NCBI GenBank assembly: GCA_965221035.1
Contig: OZ244860.1
Span: forward strand, 1,426,001 to 1,490,000
Reading direction: 5' to 3'
From: UBA6522 sp965221035
GTDB taxonomy: Bacteria; Pseudomonadota; Gammaproteobacteria; Steroidobacterales; Rariloculaceae
Length of the DNA: 64,000 bases
Numbering within the stretch: position 1 is the stretch's first letter; every line of letters starts with the position of its first letter. The notes beneath the pieces were generated by a model. It was not told where the DNA came from. It did no database searches and saw only the letters and a list, made by a program, of their open reading frames with translations. A program made the translations under genes and the position numbers. Positions 26,159 to 33,954 of the stretch are shown piece after piece.

Positions 26159-27924
26159 GTTGTGCCTAGCAGTTTGTATAGTGGGTGTGCGGTGGTACAA
26201 TACCGCCATGTTCGTGCGCGTCAAAACCACACCCAACAGCCCCCGCAAGGCCGTGCAACTGGTCGAGGGCGTGCGTGTGGAGGGCAAGGTCCGCCAGCGC
26301 ATCGTGCGCCACCTCGGCGTGGCCTCCGACGAGGCCGAACTGCGGCGGCTGAAGGAACTGGGCCAGTACCTGAAGGCGCGCATCGCCGAGGACCGCCAGC
26401 CGGGGTTGTTCCCGCCCGAGCAGGTCGCCGAGCAGGTCATCGAGGCCGGGCGGGCCTCGGAGCGGGCGCCCGATCCGGCGCCGCTGGCGGTGGATCTGAA
26501 GGCGTTGCGCGAAGAACAGCGCATCGTCACCGGCATCCACGAAGCCTACGGGGTCGTGTACCGGGAACTGGGGTTCGATCGGTTGCTTTCCTCCCGTCAC
26601 CGGGCTTCGGCCCCGGCGCTGCATCACACCGTGCTGGCGCGCATCGCCAACCCCGATTCCAAGCGCGCCACGGTGCGCCGTCTGGGCCGGGACTTCGGGG
26701 TGTCGCTGGCGCTGGAGAAGGTGTACCGGATGATGGACCGGTTGGACGACGGACTCATCGAGCGGCTCAAGTCGCGGGTGGCCTCGGCCACCGGGGCGTT
26801 GCTGGGCGAGCCGCTGGAGGTGTTGTTCTTCGATTGCACGACGTTGTACTTCGAGTCGGTGGTCGAGGACGGGGACGCCGACGCGTTGAGGGCGTTCGGT
26901 TACAGCAAGGACGGCAAGGCGCAGCGGGTCCAGGTGGTGCTGGCGCTGGCGGTCACCACAGAGGGGTTGCCGGTGGGATACGAGGTGTTTCCCGGTGCCA
27001 CCTACGAGGGGCACACGTTGCTGCCGACGATCGAGGCGCTGCGGCGCCGGCACGGGGCGGCGGAGGCGGTGTGCGTGGCCGACGCGGCGATGTTCGACCA
27101 CCGGAACCTCTCGGTACTGGAAGCCGCCGGGCACCGATACATCGTCGGGGCGCGGTTGCGCAGCCTGCCCGGGGCGCTGAAGGCGCGGATCCTGAACGTG
27201 GAGCGCTACCGCGCGCTGCCCGGGGCCGAAGCCGGCCGCAAGGTCGGCGTGTTCCGTCACCGCGGCCGGCGCCTCCTCGTGGCCTACAGTCCCCGCCGCG
27301 CCCGCAAGGACGCCGCCGACCGCCGACGCGCGGTGCGCAAGCTGTTGAAGCAGCTCCACCGAAGCGGCCGCCCGAAGCCCCTTCTGCCGAGGGGCGCGGC
27401 GCGGTTCGTGCGGATGAGGGGCAAGGGGCGCTGGGAGATCGATCCGGAGCGCATCGCCGAGGCGGCCCGCTGGGACGGGCTGCACGGGGTGGCGACCAAC
27501 GTGCGCGGGATGCCCGTGGAACAGATACTACAGCGCTACCAGGGGTTGTGGCAGGTCGAGCGAAGCTTTCGCATCACCAAGCACGATCTGAAGGTCCGGC
27601 CCATCTATCACTGGACCCCGAGGCGCATCCGCGCGCACCTGGCCATCGCCTACATGGCCTTTGCCTGCGTCAGGCACCTGGCTTACCGGGTGAAACTGCA
27701 GAAAAAACGCAACCTGTCTCCCCAGGCGATCCGGGACGCGCTGTTGCACCGCCAGTGTTCGGTGCTGCGCCACACCGGCACCGGCCAACGCTACGCGATT
27801 CCCTCTTCGGCCACGGCCGAAGCCCAACTGATCTACGAGGCCCTCGGCCTGACGCTGTCGGACGTCCCCTATGCGTTGAACTGAACCGGCGACAACCCGC
27901 CCAAATCCCAGAAGTTGTGCCTAG
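26159..27924 (+). mobile_element. IS1634-type insertion sequence no. 2
   Basis: One transposase gene bracketed by an 11-base direct repeat GTTGTGCCTAG at 26159-26169 and 27914-27924. As for element no. 1, terminal inverted repeats are not evident. The element separates the hairpin of the IF1 copy 7 module from the next core fragment. Confidence 0.65.
26208..27884 (+). CDS. IS1634 family transposase
   Basis: 558 residues from MFVRVKTTPNSPRKAVQ, with GKVRQRIVRHLG near residue 30. DDE candidates: FFDCTTLYFES, CVADAAMFDHRN and YQGLWQVERSFRITKHDLKV (Y-(2)R-(3)E-(6)K type). It ends RPIYHWTP..AHLAIAYMAF and a short tail. Distinct from the transposase at 3593 (different N-terminus and spacing), so two separate IS1634-group elements invaded the array. 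The frame is intact. Long frames on the other strand are shadows. Confidence 0.9.
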   Translation: MFVRVKTTPNSPRKAVQLVEGVRVEGKVRQRIVRHLGVASDEAELRRLKELGQYLKARIAEDRQPGLFPPEQVAEQVIEAGRASERAPDPAPLAVDLKALREEQRIVTGIHEAYGVVYRELGFDRLLSSRHRASAPALHHTVLARIANPDSKRATVRRLGRDFGVSLALEKVYRMMDRLDDGLIERLKSRVASATGALLGEPLEVLFFDCTTLYFESVVEDGDADALRAFGYSKDGKAQRVQVVLALAVTTEGLPVGYEVFPGATYEGHTLLPTIEALRRRHGAAEAVCVADAAMFDHRNLSVLEAAGHRYIVGARLRSLPGALKARILNVERYRALPGAEAGRKVGVFRHRGRRLLVAYSPRRARKDAADRRRAVRKLLKQLHRSGRPKPLLPRGAARFVRMRGKGRWEIDPERIAEAARWDGLHGVATNVRGMPVEQILQRYQGLWQVERSFRITKHDLKVRPIYHWTPRRIRAHLAIAYMAFACVRHLAYRVKLQKKRNLSPQAIRDALLHRQCSVLRHTGTGQRYAIPSSATAEAQLIYEALGLTLSDVPYALN

Positions 27925-27984
27925 TGAATTTGTGATGTTCAAGCATATCAATGACTTATGAATTCAAACCGTCGAAGTCAAGAA

Positions 27985-28017
27985 GGCATCGAGAGTCTCC
28001 GGGGGTCTCCGGAGGAT
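27985..28017 (+). repeat. Module-end hairpin repeat, copy e
   Basis: GGCATCGAGAGTCTCCGGGG then GTCTCCGGAGGAT, followed at once by core sequence (ATDADGD) exactly as at copy b. This fixed joint suggests the repeat is a recombination boundary. Confidence 0.65.
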
Positions 28018-28420
28018 TTTGTCGATGGCCACCGACGCCGACGGGGACACCCTGGGTGGTGGGCGAGCCGATCACGGCATTCACGCTGCCGGCGGCCACG
28101 GGCGGCAACGGCACGTTGAGCTACGGGGCCTTGGGCCTGCCGGAAGGGGTGATCGTGTCGCCCGCGCGGGTGGTGTCGGGCACGCCGCTGGCGACCTGTT
28201 CGGGTACCGCGGCGCTGACGGCGCGCGACGGCGACGGGGACACCGCGGCGTACCGGTTCCATTGGCAGGTTGAGGCGCCGGGGACCCCGCCGGACGGGCG
28301 CGCGTCGGTCTCCACCGTCCAGCCGAACCGGAGCGTGGCGGTGTCCCCGTCGGTGTCGGTTTCGAGAAGCTCGGACTCCCGCGACGAAGTATCGGAAAAT
28401 CCAGCGACCGTAGCTGTGCG
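28018..28420. pseudogene. Two head-to-head core fragments
   Basis: From 28018 the plus strand reads ATDADGD, then jumps to a later Ig repeat (WVVGEPITAFTLPAATGG ... VVSGTPLATCSGTAALTA, WQVEAPGTPP). At about 28296 the polarity flips: up to 28420 the minus strand reads the Ig end and SRESELLE joint also present at 15578-15690. Both pieces are truncated. Confidence 0.6.
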
Positions 28421-28429
28421 GTCGCCAAC

Positions 28430-28665
28430 AAAGCTGGAAAGGAAAGTGCCTTCCATTAATTCGCCCAGCTCCTCCGGTTGGTTACGGGCAATGGCATCAG
28501 ACACAGAATAGTAGGTGGAGATGAACTCGCTCCACCGAGAATCCTGCGGTCCAACCTGCGCTCAAACCATCGCAGAGCCCACCAGGATCAGGGATGATCC
28601 GACAGATGTAGTCCCGGGTGAAATCGTAGGTATGCGGCTTCCCCACTTGGAACACATGAGGATCC
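28430..28665 (-). repeat. Dispersed repeat R1, copy 3
   Basis: Matches copies 1 and 2 (YYSVSDAIARNQPEELGELM and the upstream GGTTGGACCGCAGGATTCTC block). It lies just after the IF1 copy 8 stop, mirroring copy 2 after IF1 copy 5. Confidence 0.7.
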
Positions 28666-28679
28666 ACAATCGGTTCCCA

Positions 28680-29261
28680 TCAATGCGGGTGGGTCATATC
28701 GAACGACGTGGAAGCCGTCATGGGGGAACAGCCGGCGCATACAAGCGTGACCTCATATTTGGCTTCCCAAGGCCATAGGTCCATTTCCCAAAGAAGACCC
28801 ACAAGTTCATCCGTAGAAAACGGACCGAACCAGACGGCCGTGGCCGAATGCGCGTCGAGCCCACCGACCGTCGTCGTTTCAAGGGATATCGGGCCTTCCC
28901 ACTGCGCCAGTTCACGCGGATGCGGCTGAGAACTGAAATCCGAAGTCTCCCCGATCTTGCGATCTCCAGTCAGGTGCAACGTCATCGGGCCAACCGGAAC
29001 GGCACCCAGATTATCAATGATCGCGACCAGGTCGAAATTCTCGGGACAGCGATCCCCCCACTTGTCGATCACGCAATCCGTGAGGCGCCTGTACTCGGTA
29101 GGCCCCGTTGGATGGCGCAGGTGGCTGTCTTCCTCCAACAACGGGAAATGCGCCAACGCGTACAACCAGATTAGAACTTCCACGTCCTGCGCCACCGCCA
29201 TGGGGGCGCTGAATAATCCTCCGGCGCCGATCCATCCGATCAACAGGCACGTTCGTTTCAT
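28680..29261 (-). CDS. Secreted immunity-like protein, family IF1 (copy 8)
   Basis: 193 residues from MKRTCLLIGWIGAGG, almost identical to copy 5 (16130). Differences are scattered, for example LIWLYALAHFPLLEEDS against VRLYALAHFPLLKVDS. It is the second immunity gene behind the M74 toxin at 30052, with copy 9 between them, the same order as at 16-18.6 kb. Likely an additional immunity specificity. Confidence 0.8.
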   Translation of the reverse strand: MKRTCLLIGWIGAGGLFSAPMAVAQDVEVLIWLYALAHFPLLEEDSHLRHPTGPTEYRRLTDCVIDKWGDRCPENFDLVAIIDNLGAVPVGPMTLHLTGDRKIGETSDFSSQPHPRELAQWEGPISLETTTVGGLDAHSATAVWFGPFSTDELVGLLWEMDLWPWEAKYEVTLVCAGCSPMTASTSFDMTHPH

Positions 29262-29351
29262 TCGTCGAGCAGTACGATGCACACGTCACCCCCTTCGCCT
29301 GGGTCGCCACCGCCGAATCCATCCTCGATAAAATCGAACGATTTTGCTCAT

Positions 29352-29447
29352 TTATTTCCGGGACTCATCACTGATTTGCGCGCGGATGTATTTCAAGGAC
29401 AGGCTGATAGTTCTGCCGAAATTCAGTGTCCAGCCACGGACATTCAT
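29352..29447 (-). other. Post-immunity micro-ORF, 31 codons
   Basis: Begins five bases after the IF1 copy 9 stop: MNVRGWTLNFGRTISLSLKY, then IRAQISDESRK and TAA. The next upstream start of IF1 copy 8 (long form) would follow immediately. Matches the micro-ORF at 25855. Confidence 0.45.
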
Positions 29448-29451
29448 TCCC

Positions 29452-30045
29452 TCAAAGAGGGGGGTGGACCATAACGAACGACGCGGAAGCCGTCATGGGA
29501 GAACAGCCATCGCATTCAAGCGTGATTTCGTATTTGGCCTCCCAGGGCCAAATGTACAGGTCTCGCGACGGGGGGGGTAGGTCTTGCAACAACTGGTACG
29601 CGGAAAAAGGACCGAACCAGATGGACGTTGCCGAATCCGCATCGAGTGTGCCGACCGTCCTTGTTTCCACGTCAACTGGGCCTTCCCATATCGCAACGTC
29701 CGAAGGATTCGGATTTAAATCAATATCCCATTCCTCCCCAATTTTTCGATCTCTAGTCAGCCGCAGTTCGATCAGGCCGACCGGCTGTGTACCAACATTC
29801 TCAATGATCGCGACCAGGTCGAAATTCTCGGGACCGCGATCCCCCCACTTGTCCGAAAACCATTCCGTGAGGCGCTTGTACTCGGTAGGCCCCGTCGGGT
29901 AGCGCGAATGGGCGTCTTCACCCAAGAGCGGGATATGCGCCAACGCGTACAGCCGGACTCGAACTTCCACTCCCTGCGCCACCGCCACTGGGGCGCTGAA
30001 GATTCCGATACCACTCAACACAATCCACAACAACGCTCGTTTCAT
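29452..30045 (-). CDS. Secreted immunity-like protein, family IF1 (copy 9)
   Basis: 197 residues, signal peptide MKRALLWIVLSGIGIFSAP. The centre DIDLNPNPSDVAIWEGPV is shared with copy 4 (8583), not with copy 6, which occupies the equivalent place in the other duplicated segment. It starts six bases after the stop of the intact M74 tip at 30052 and is therefore its likely cognate immunity gene. Confidence 0.85.
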   Translation of the reverse strand: MKRALLWIVLSGIGIFSAPVAVAQGVEVRVRLYALAHIPLLGEDAHSRYPTGPTEYKRLTEWFSDKWGDRGPENFDLVAIIENVGTQPVGLIELRLTRDRKIGEEWDIDLNPNPSDVAIWEGPVDVETRTVGTLDADSATSIWFGPFSAYQLLQDLPPPSRDLYIWPWEAKYEITLECDGCSPMTASASFVMVHPPL

Positions 30046-30051
30046 CTCAGC

Positions 30052-31149
30052 TCACTCGCAGTATTCGACATGCAGATGATTGTTATGAGTTCCGTTTGCA
30101 TCAGATGTAATCGGGACCCTCTCGCTCGTGATTTGCGGGTCATTGAAGATAATCCCGCAGACATTGTCGTCCTTCTCAATCTCGTTTAACAGCTCCTGGG
30201 TTCTTTCCCGATCATACGCTTCGGCATCTCTGTAATCCACCCGTGCTGGGGCCCCATCCTTGCGCATCGGTCGGATATCGACATGCTTGCCTTCCAAGTG
30301 CTCGTTGTGCCATGACTTTCCGTCGGGCCTTTTAGGCCATGCTGCGCCTCCCTGCCGACTGATGTCCCCGACGCCGATCGGCGGCCCGTTCGGGTACTTT
30401 TCCTTCCAACGCTCGCCGAGGTCCTTCACGGATTCGATCGTCTCGGTGGTCCCGTACTGGTCCCTCCGATAGGTTCCGCCGCCGTCCTCCGGCGGGAAAT
30501 TGCCGCCGTATCCGTACAGTCCCGGCGACGGCTCGGGCAACTGTGTGAACACGGGCGTGACGTCCTGGCTTCGGGCCGGAGGGATAATGGTGTCGATCAG
30601 CCCCAGCAAGATCCTGCCGAGCAAGGTCGGGCTGTCGCACGGTATCGTGTTGTCGGTGTCGTAGGACAGCGTTCCCGTGCAGGTTTGTTCGAGTTTCCCG
30701 TCGAAGAATTCGACGCCGAGCATGTCCTCCAGGATCCGGCTCAAGTTCTTGGCCTGCTGGCTCCCGAGCGCAACGTCGGGGTCCATGCGCCCGTCGTCCA
30801 GACTGTACTGCCCCGCGAACCGCCGCGCTTCGGCACTCTTGTTGACGGGCACGAGGATCGGATGGAAACGGATCAGTTCCGGAATCCAGAAGCAGAAGCT
30901 GGTGGAGAAATAGTAATTGTGAAAGGTCTCCCGCCAGCCGCCGAAGCAGAGCCGCCGCCAATAATACACCGGTACGTAATCGATGTCGGTGTTCTTCACG
31001 AAGTAGTACGGATCCGCCGTCCAGGCGTTGACTTCGGTCAAAAAGTCCTTCAATTCCCCGTCCACGGCCTTGAGTGCGGAGGACGCCCCGCCGCGCCGTC
31101 CGGGCGCGTACACGATCTGGTCCAGCGCCCCGGTCACCGCCCCGGACAC
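30052..31149 (-). CDS. Toxin tip with pre-toxin and M74 (MepA-like) peptidase domain, copy 2
   Basis: 365 codons. The N-terminal part (VSGAVTGALDQIVYAPGRRG) is genuine core sequence, so this is the tip best linked to its delivery protein. Then VDGELKDFLTEVNAW, VYYWRRLCFGGWRETFHNYY, the pre-toxin domain (EARRFAGQ, GSQQAKN, CTGTLSYD, IPCD), a Pro-rich linker and the peptidase domain with H-x6-D (HLEGKHVD) and H-x2-H-x-H (HNNHLHVEYCE). All predicted zinc/active-site residues are present. A one-base insertion at about 31150 separates it from the FG-GAP-like part upstream. Without that shift the frame would be continuous to 31621. Predicted activity: murein endopeptidase; not shown. Confidence 0.8.
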   Translation of the reverse strand: MSGAVTGALDQIVYAPGRRGGASSALKAVDGELKDFLTEVNAWTADPYYFVKNTDIDYVPVYYWRRLCFGGWRETFHNYYFSTSFCFWIPELIRFHPILVPVNKSAEARRFAGQYSLDDGRMDPDVALGSQQAKNLSRILEDMLGVEFFDGKLEQTCTGTLSYDTDNTIPCDSPTLLGRILLGLIDTIIPPARSQDVTPVFTQLPEPSPGLYGYGGNFPPEDGGGTYRRDQYGTTETIESVKDLGERWKEKYPNGPPIGVGDISRQGGAAWPKRPDGKSWHNEHLEGKHVDIRPMRKDGAPARVDYRDAEAYDRERTQELLNEIEKDDNVCGIIFNDPQITSERVPITSDANGTHNNHLHVEYCE

Positions 31150-31621
31150 GCCCCCGCAGCAGCACGTCCACGAACCCGTCCAGGTTGATGTCGTTGAGCA
31201 GGATGTCCACCCCGGTGGCGATCGGCCACTGGGTCCGCGCCGTGTGCGACTGGGTGTCGGTCGGCGCCACCAGGTGAAACCCGCCGGAGGCGGCGCCCTG
31301 CAGCACCACGTCTCGCAATGACCCCCCGCCCGTGGCCGCGGCGAGCGGTCTTACGAACAGGTCCGTGCGCCCGTCCCCGTTCAGGTCGCCGCTCCTGACC
31401 TCGAAGTCCCGGCCCAGCTGCGTGCCCACCGAATCCGGCGCCGGTCCGGCCACCGTCACCGTCAGCGCATCGCCCACCGCCTCGCACGCGATGGCGATAT
31501 CCGGCTCCCCTTCCGGTCGGAAGAACTGCCGGTACCAGCACCCTGTCAACCGGTAGGTGTACACTCCGTTGAGCTTGTTGTGCACCAGGTGCGTGAACAC
31601 GCCGCTGGTCTGGCGGTACAA
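31150..31621 (-). pseudogene. Core fragment, FG-GAP/VCBS-like, in register with the toxin
   Basis: The frame from 31621 reads YTYRLTGCWYRQFFRPEGEP, an EVRSGDLNGDGRTDLFVRP repeat and a NDINLDGFVDVLLRG repeat, Ca-binding-like FG-GAP/VCBS motifs found in Tc/SpvB- and Rhs-type toxins. After LLRG an extra C shifts frame; the sense continues in the CDS at 30052-31149. It is open at its 5' end only by virtue of an alternative start, so more of the gene is missing upstream. Confidence 0.65.
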
Positions 31622-31735
31622 TGTTTTCTGTGCCGTCGCTCATCGTACAGATCCCGTTCATTACCTTTTACAACGCATGTGCTCACGACTATTTTATTCA
31701 CACGCAAATTTGCGTCTTACCTTCGAATGTCCTCA

Positions 31736-32314
31736 TCATAGGGAAGTCGGGCCCATCAAATATATCAACAAGAATAGCCCTAACCACATCGTCAAGAAAG
31801 CTGATGTAGTCGATACTCTGAACCGCCCCCTCGATAGTGACAACATTAGGCTTGCTGGAATTAGGAACGACAACGTGCTCAACACACAATACAGCCAAGA
31901 CAAAGAACCCGCAATGTAAGTCCAAATCGACAATCCAAACCAAACAGAAAAGGACATCATGAACAACACGTCCTTGAAATTATGTCTTCGCACCCAAAGA
32001 ACAAGCAGGAACGGCGAGGAACATAGGACCATTGCAATTACTTTTCCGAAGAAGGAGAAATTCAGAAAACCAACATATTGAAACTCAGCATTGGTGAAGC
32101 CAAACTCAAGAAAAATGATCAATCCAAAGAATCCTAGTAAATGGCCTAGCACAGTGTCGGAGAGAATATTAGCGCAGGCAGTTACTATAGCGCACCCGGT
32201 TATGACGATTAGAGTCGGCATGTCCGTTCGATATATAAGCTTGACCATTTTGTTATGCATTACATCCGGAACTGTTAAAAAATTGTAGCCTATCTGGCCA
32301 CCTAATCGGCGCAT
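31736..32314 (-). CDS. Polytopic membrane immunity-like protein, family IF3-b (copy 1)
   Basis: 192 residues, about five transmembrane segments, ending LTMWLGLFLLIYLMGPTSL. It shares the repeating pattern W.G..IWTY.AG....FLIPA with 33023-33697. AT-rich. Its ATG lies inside the last codons of the upstream toxin tip (32302), a 13-base overlap suggesting coupled translation. The position directly behind a tip and the membrane location support an immunity role. Confidence 0.7.
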   Translation of the reverse strand: MRRLGGQIGYNFLTVPDVMHNKMVKLIYRTDMPTLIVITGCAIVTACANILSDTVLGHLLGFFGLIIFLEFGFTNAEFQYVGFLNFSFFGKVIAMVLCSSPFLLVLWVRRHNFKDVLFMMSFSVWFGLSIWTYIAGSLSWLYCVLSTLSFLIPASLMLSLSRGRFRVSTTSAFLTMWLGLFLLIYLMGPTSL

Positions 32315-33078
32315 TGGTCAACGCGCCAATCGAATTGATGATACCGCTCGCAAATCCAATTGGAGTTATACTCATCTTGTTCATGATTAGTTTCCCGAGG
32401 ATCCGCGTAATCCAATTCATCACAATAACTTATCTCTTTCCTGACCAAGTCACCCCAGACAGTGATTGCACCGAGCACTGAAAGTGCGATTACTGTCCCT
32501 GCGAATAAATTGTTTCTCTCAACAAGATTATTTCTCTCGCTGACAAGCAATCCCGACCTTTGGTATGCAGCATTTGTTGGGTTGGCTGAAATATTGGTTG
32601 GCCCGTACGTCTCGGCCAATGAATACTTCAATGCGGCGTGCCAATCGGCCTCATCCGCCCGATTGATGCCCCAACTCCATTTGTTGTCAAGGCCCAGCAG
32701 CGGAAGGATAACACGCCGTTTGGTCACGAGAACCTTGTTGGCGGGAATGTCCAGGTTTCCTCTACCTGTTGATCCGATCAGGGCATGCAGGTTAAGCAGA
32801 TCCTCCAGCACGTCCGCGAGGTCCTCGACCTCGTGAGACGCCTCCCCAGCCTCCCAGATGTTGACGAAATCCGCCACGTGCTCGATCGCGCCCGTCTCAA
32901 CCCCGCCGAAATCCTTGACGGTGAAACTCTCGCTGACCACGCCAGCGTCGTTCCTTAAGAAGAACTCCCCGACATGGCCCGTGCCGAACACGAATTGCGC
33001 ACGGGTCAACCCGCGTTTGTAGTCAATGAATGGTCGGCCCAGCTTGGTATGCCCATAGAAATAATCCCAACCAAGCAA
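32302..33078 (-). CDS. Unassigned toxin tip with core and pre-tip segments
   Basis: 258 codons. The first ~25 residues are a scrap of another tail; then core (FGTGHVGEFFLRNDAG), the pre-tip block SFTVKDFGGVETGAIEHVAD, a helical region (VEDLADVLEDLLNLHAL), and a unique tip: WSWGINRADEADWHAALKYS, AETYGPTNISANPTNAAYQ, one hydrophobic helix (LFAGTVIALSVLGAITVWG) and a charged C-terminus with several Cys. The D-x-x-x-WHA..S..YG pattern faintly recalls HA-containing tips such as DUF6973, but I do not assign it. The next gene is a membrane protein overlapping its end, as expected for a toxin-immunity pair. Confidence 0.55.
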   Translation of the reverse strand: MLGWDYFYGHTKLGRPFIDYKRGLTRAQFVFGTGHVGEFFLRNDAGVVSESFTVKDFGGVETGAIEHVADFVNIWEAGEASHEVEDLADVLEDLLNLHALIGSTGRGNLDIPANKVLVTKRRVILPLLGLDNKWSWGINRADEADWHAALKYSLAETYGPTNISANPTNAAYQRSGLLVSERNNLVERNNLFAGTVIALSVLGAITVWGDLVRKEISYCDELDYADPRETNHEQDEYNSNWICERYHQFDWRVDQCAD

Positions 33079-33697
33079 CTACGAACGGCCCCGGCAAGCG
33101 GTGGCCGATCCGAGTTTTTGATAGAAAAATCATGCCCAATGCGGGAATCAGGAACGCGACCATGAATACCGGCACGAATACGGGAAGCACCCACCCCTTC
33201 GCGAAAATCAACAACGATGCTCCCAGCCACGCCGCCAAAAGCAACGCCCGGATCGTCCAAGATCCCTCAAATAACAAGGTGATCGTCAGCGCCGGCAACA
33301 AGAACGCGAGCACGCTCAACCAAACAAACGCTGGATACGTAGAACCTGCCGAATATGTCCAAACGATGCAAACCAACCACATCACGATCAGCGATACCGT
33401 CGACCATTTAAATAGGTGTTTGCCACATCGCCAGATGACCAATAAGAACGGAACAAAAAACGCCAAAGGGCTATTGGCATTTCGAATCGAAAAATAATCC
33501 CAAATGTGCTGCAATCCCCCGGTTTCATCGTAACCCATCAACATCAATCCAACTATTCCAAGCACATACTTTAGCACTGTTCCGTGCGGCGAGAATATGC
33601 TGGCTACCGTAATCAGAATGCAGCCTGCTAGCAATGCCAGCGTCGAGAAGGGGGTATCCGTCCGCCATTGCAAAAGGAATCGGGCGACTGCGCTCAC
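33023..33697 (-). CDS. Polytopic membrane immunity-like protein, family IF3-b (copy 2)
   Basis: 224 residues from the GTG at 33697, which overlaps the toxin-tail TGA by four bases (GTGA). Six or more transmembrane segments, with three internal repeats of the form W....WTY.AG..P.FV..SVLAFLLPALTI, W....IFAKG.VLPVF..VAFLIPALGMI and WLGLFLWAYQAGPTIH. The internal duplication explains why it is longer than copy 1. Its 3' end overlaps the open frame at 32302 by chance. Confidence 0.7.
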   Translation of the reverse strand: MSAVARFLLQWRTDTPFSTLALLAGCILITVASIFSPHGTVLKYVLGIVGLMLMGYDETGGLQHIWDYFSIRNANSPLAFFVPFLLVIWRCGKHLFKWSTVSLIVMWLVCIVWTYSAGSTYPAFVWLSVLAFLLPALTITLLFEGSWTIRALLLAAWLGASLLIFAKGWVLPVFVPVFMVAFLIPALGMIFLSKTRIGHRLPGPFVVAWLGLFLWAYQAGPTIH

Positions 33698-33954
33698 AGC
33701 TGCGTACAATCCCTGACCACGAATTCGCTCGATTGTATGGGCCGATTCCCATAGAAGTAAGTATGCAAGGACGCGTCGGTCGAAGCGTCGATGAAGTCGA
33801 TTATGCCTGCAACATACCCGTTGGAGTCGAAGTGGTTAAGTCCTTTGGTAGTACCGTAAAAATGTGGTTTTGATCGCAAATGGTCCAATCCAACCCGAAC
33901 ACCACTCCGTGGCCATAACAAGGCGCATAGAATGCCGCTAATTGGAGCGCTCAA
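33694..33954 (-). pseudogene. Toxin tail, unassigned type
   Basis: 86 codons: LRSKPHFYGTTKGLNHFDSN, GYVAGIIDFIDAS, then YFYGNRPIQSSEFVVRDCTQ and stop. The YFYG block recurs at the start of the frame at 32302-33078 (YFYGHTKLGRPFID), and upstream DNA similar to its 5' part also follows IF3-a copy 1 near 19220-19330. It lies immediately before IF3-b copy 2 with a four-base overlap, so it should be the C-terminus of that toxin. No catalytic motif identified. Confidence 0.5.

Noticed and set aside
26166..27485. 439-codon minus-strand frame opposite the second IS1634 transposase
   Set aside because: Shadow of the transposase gene, with no recognisable motif and no start signal.
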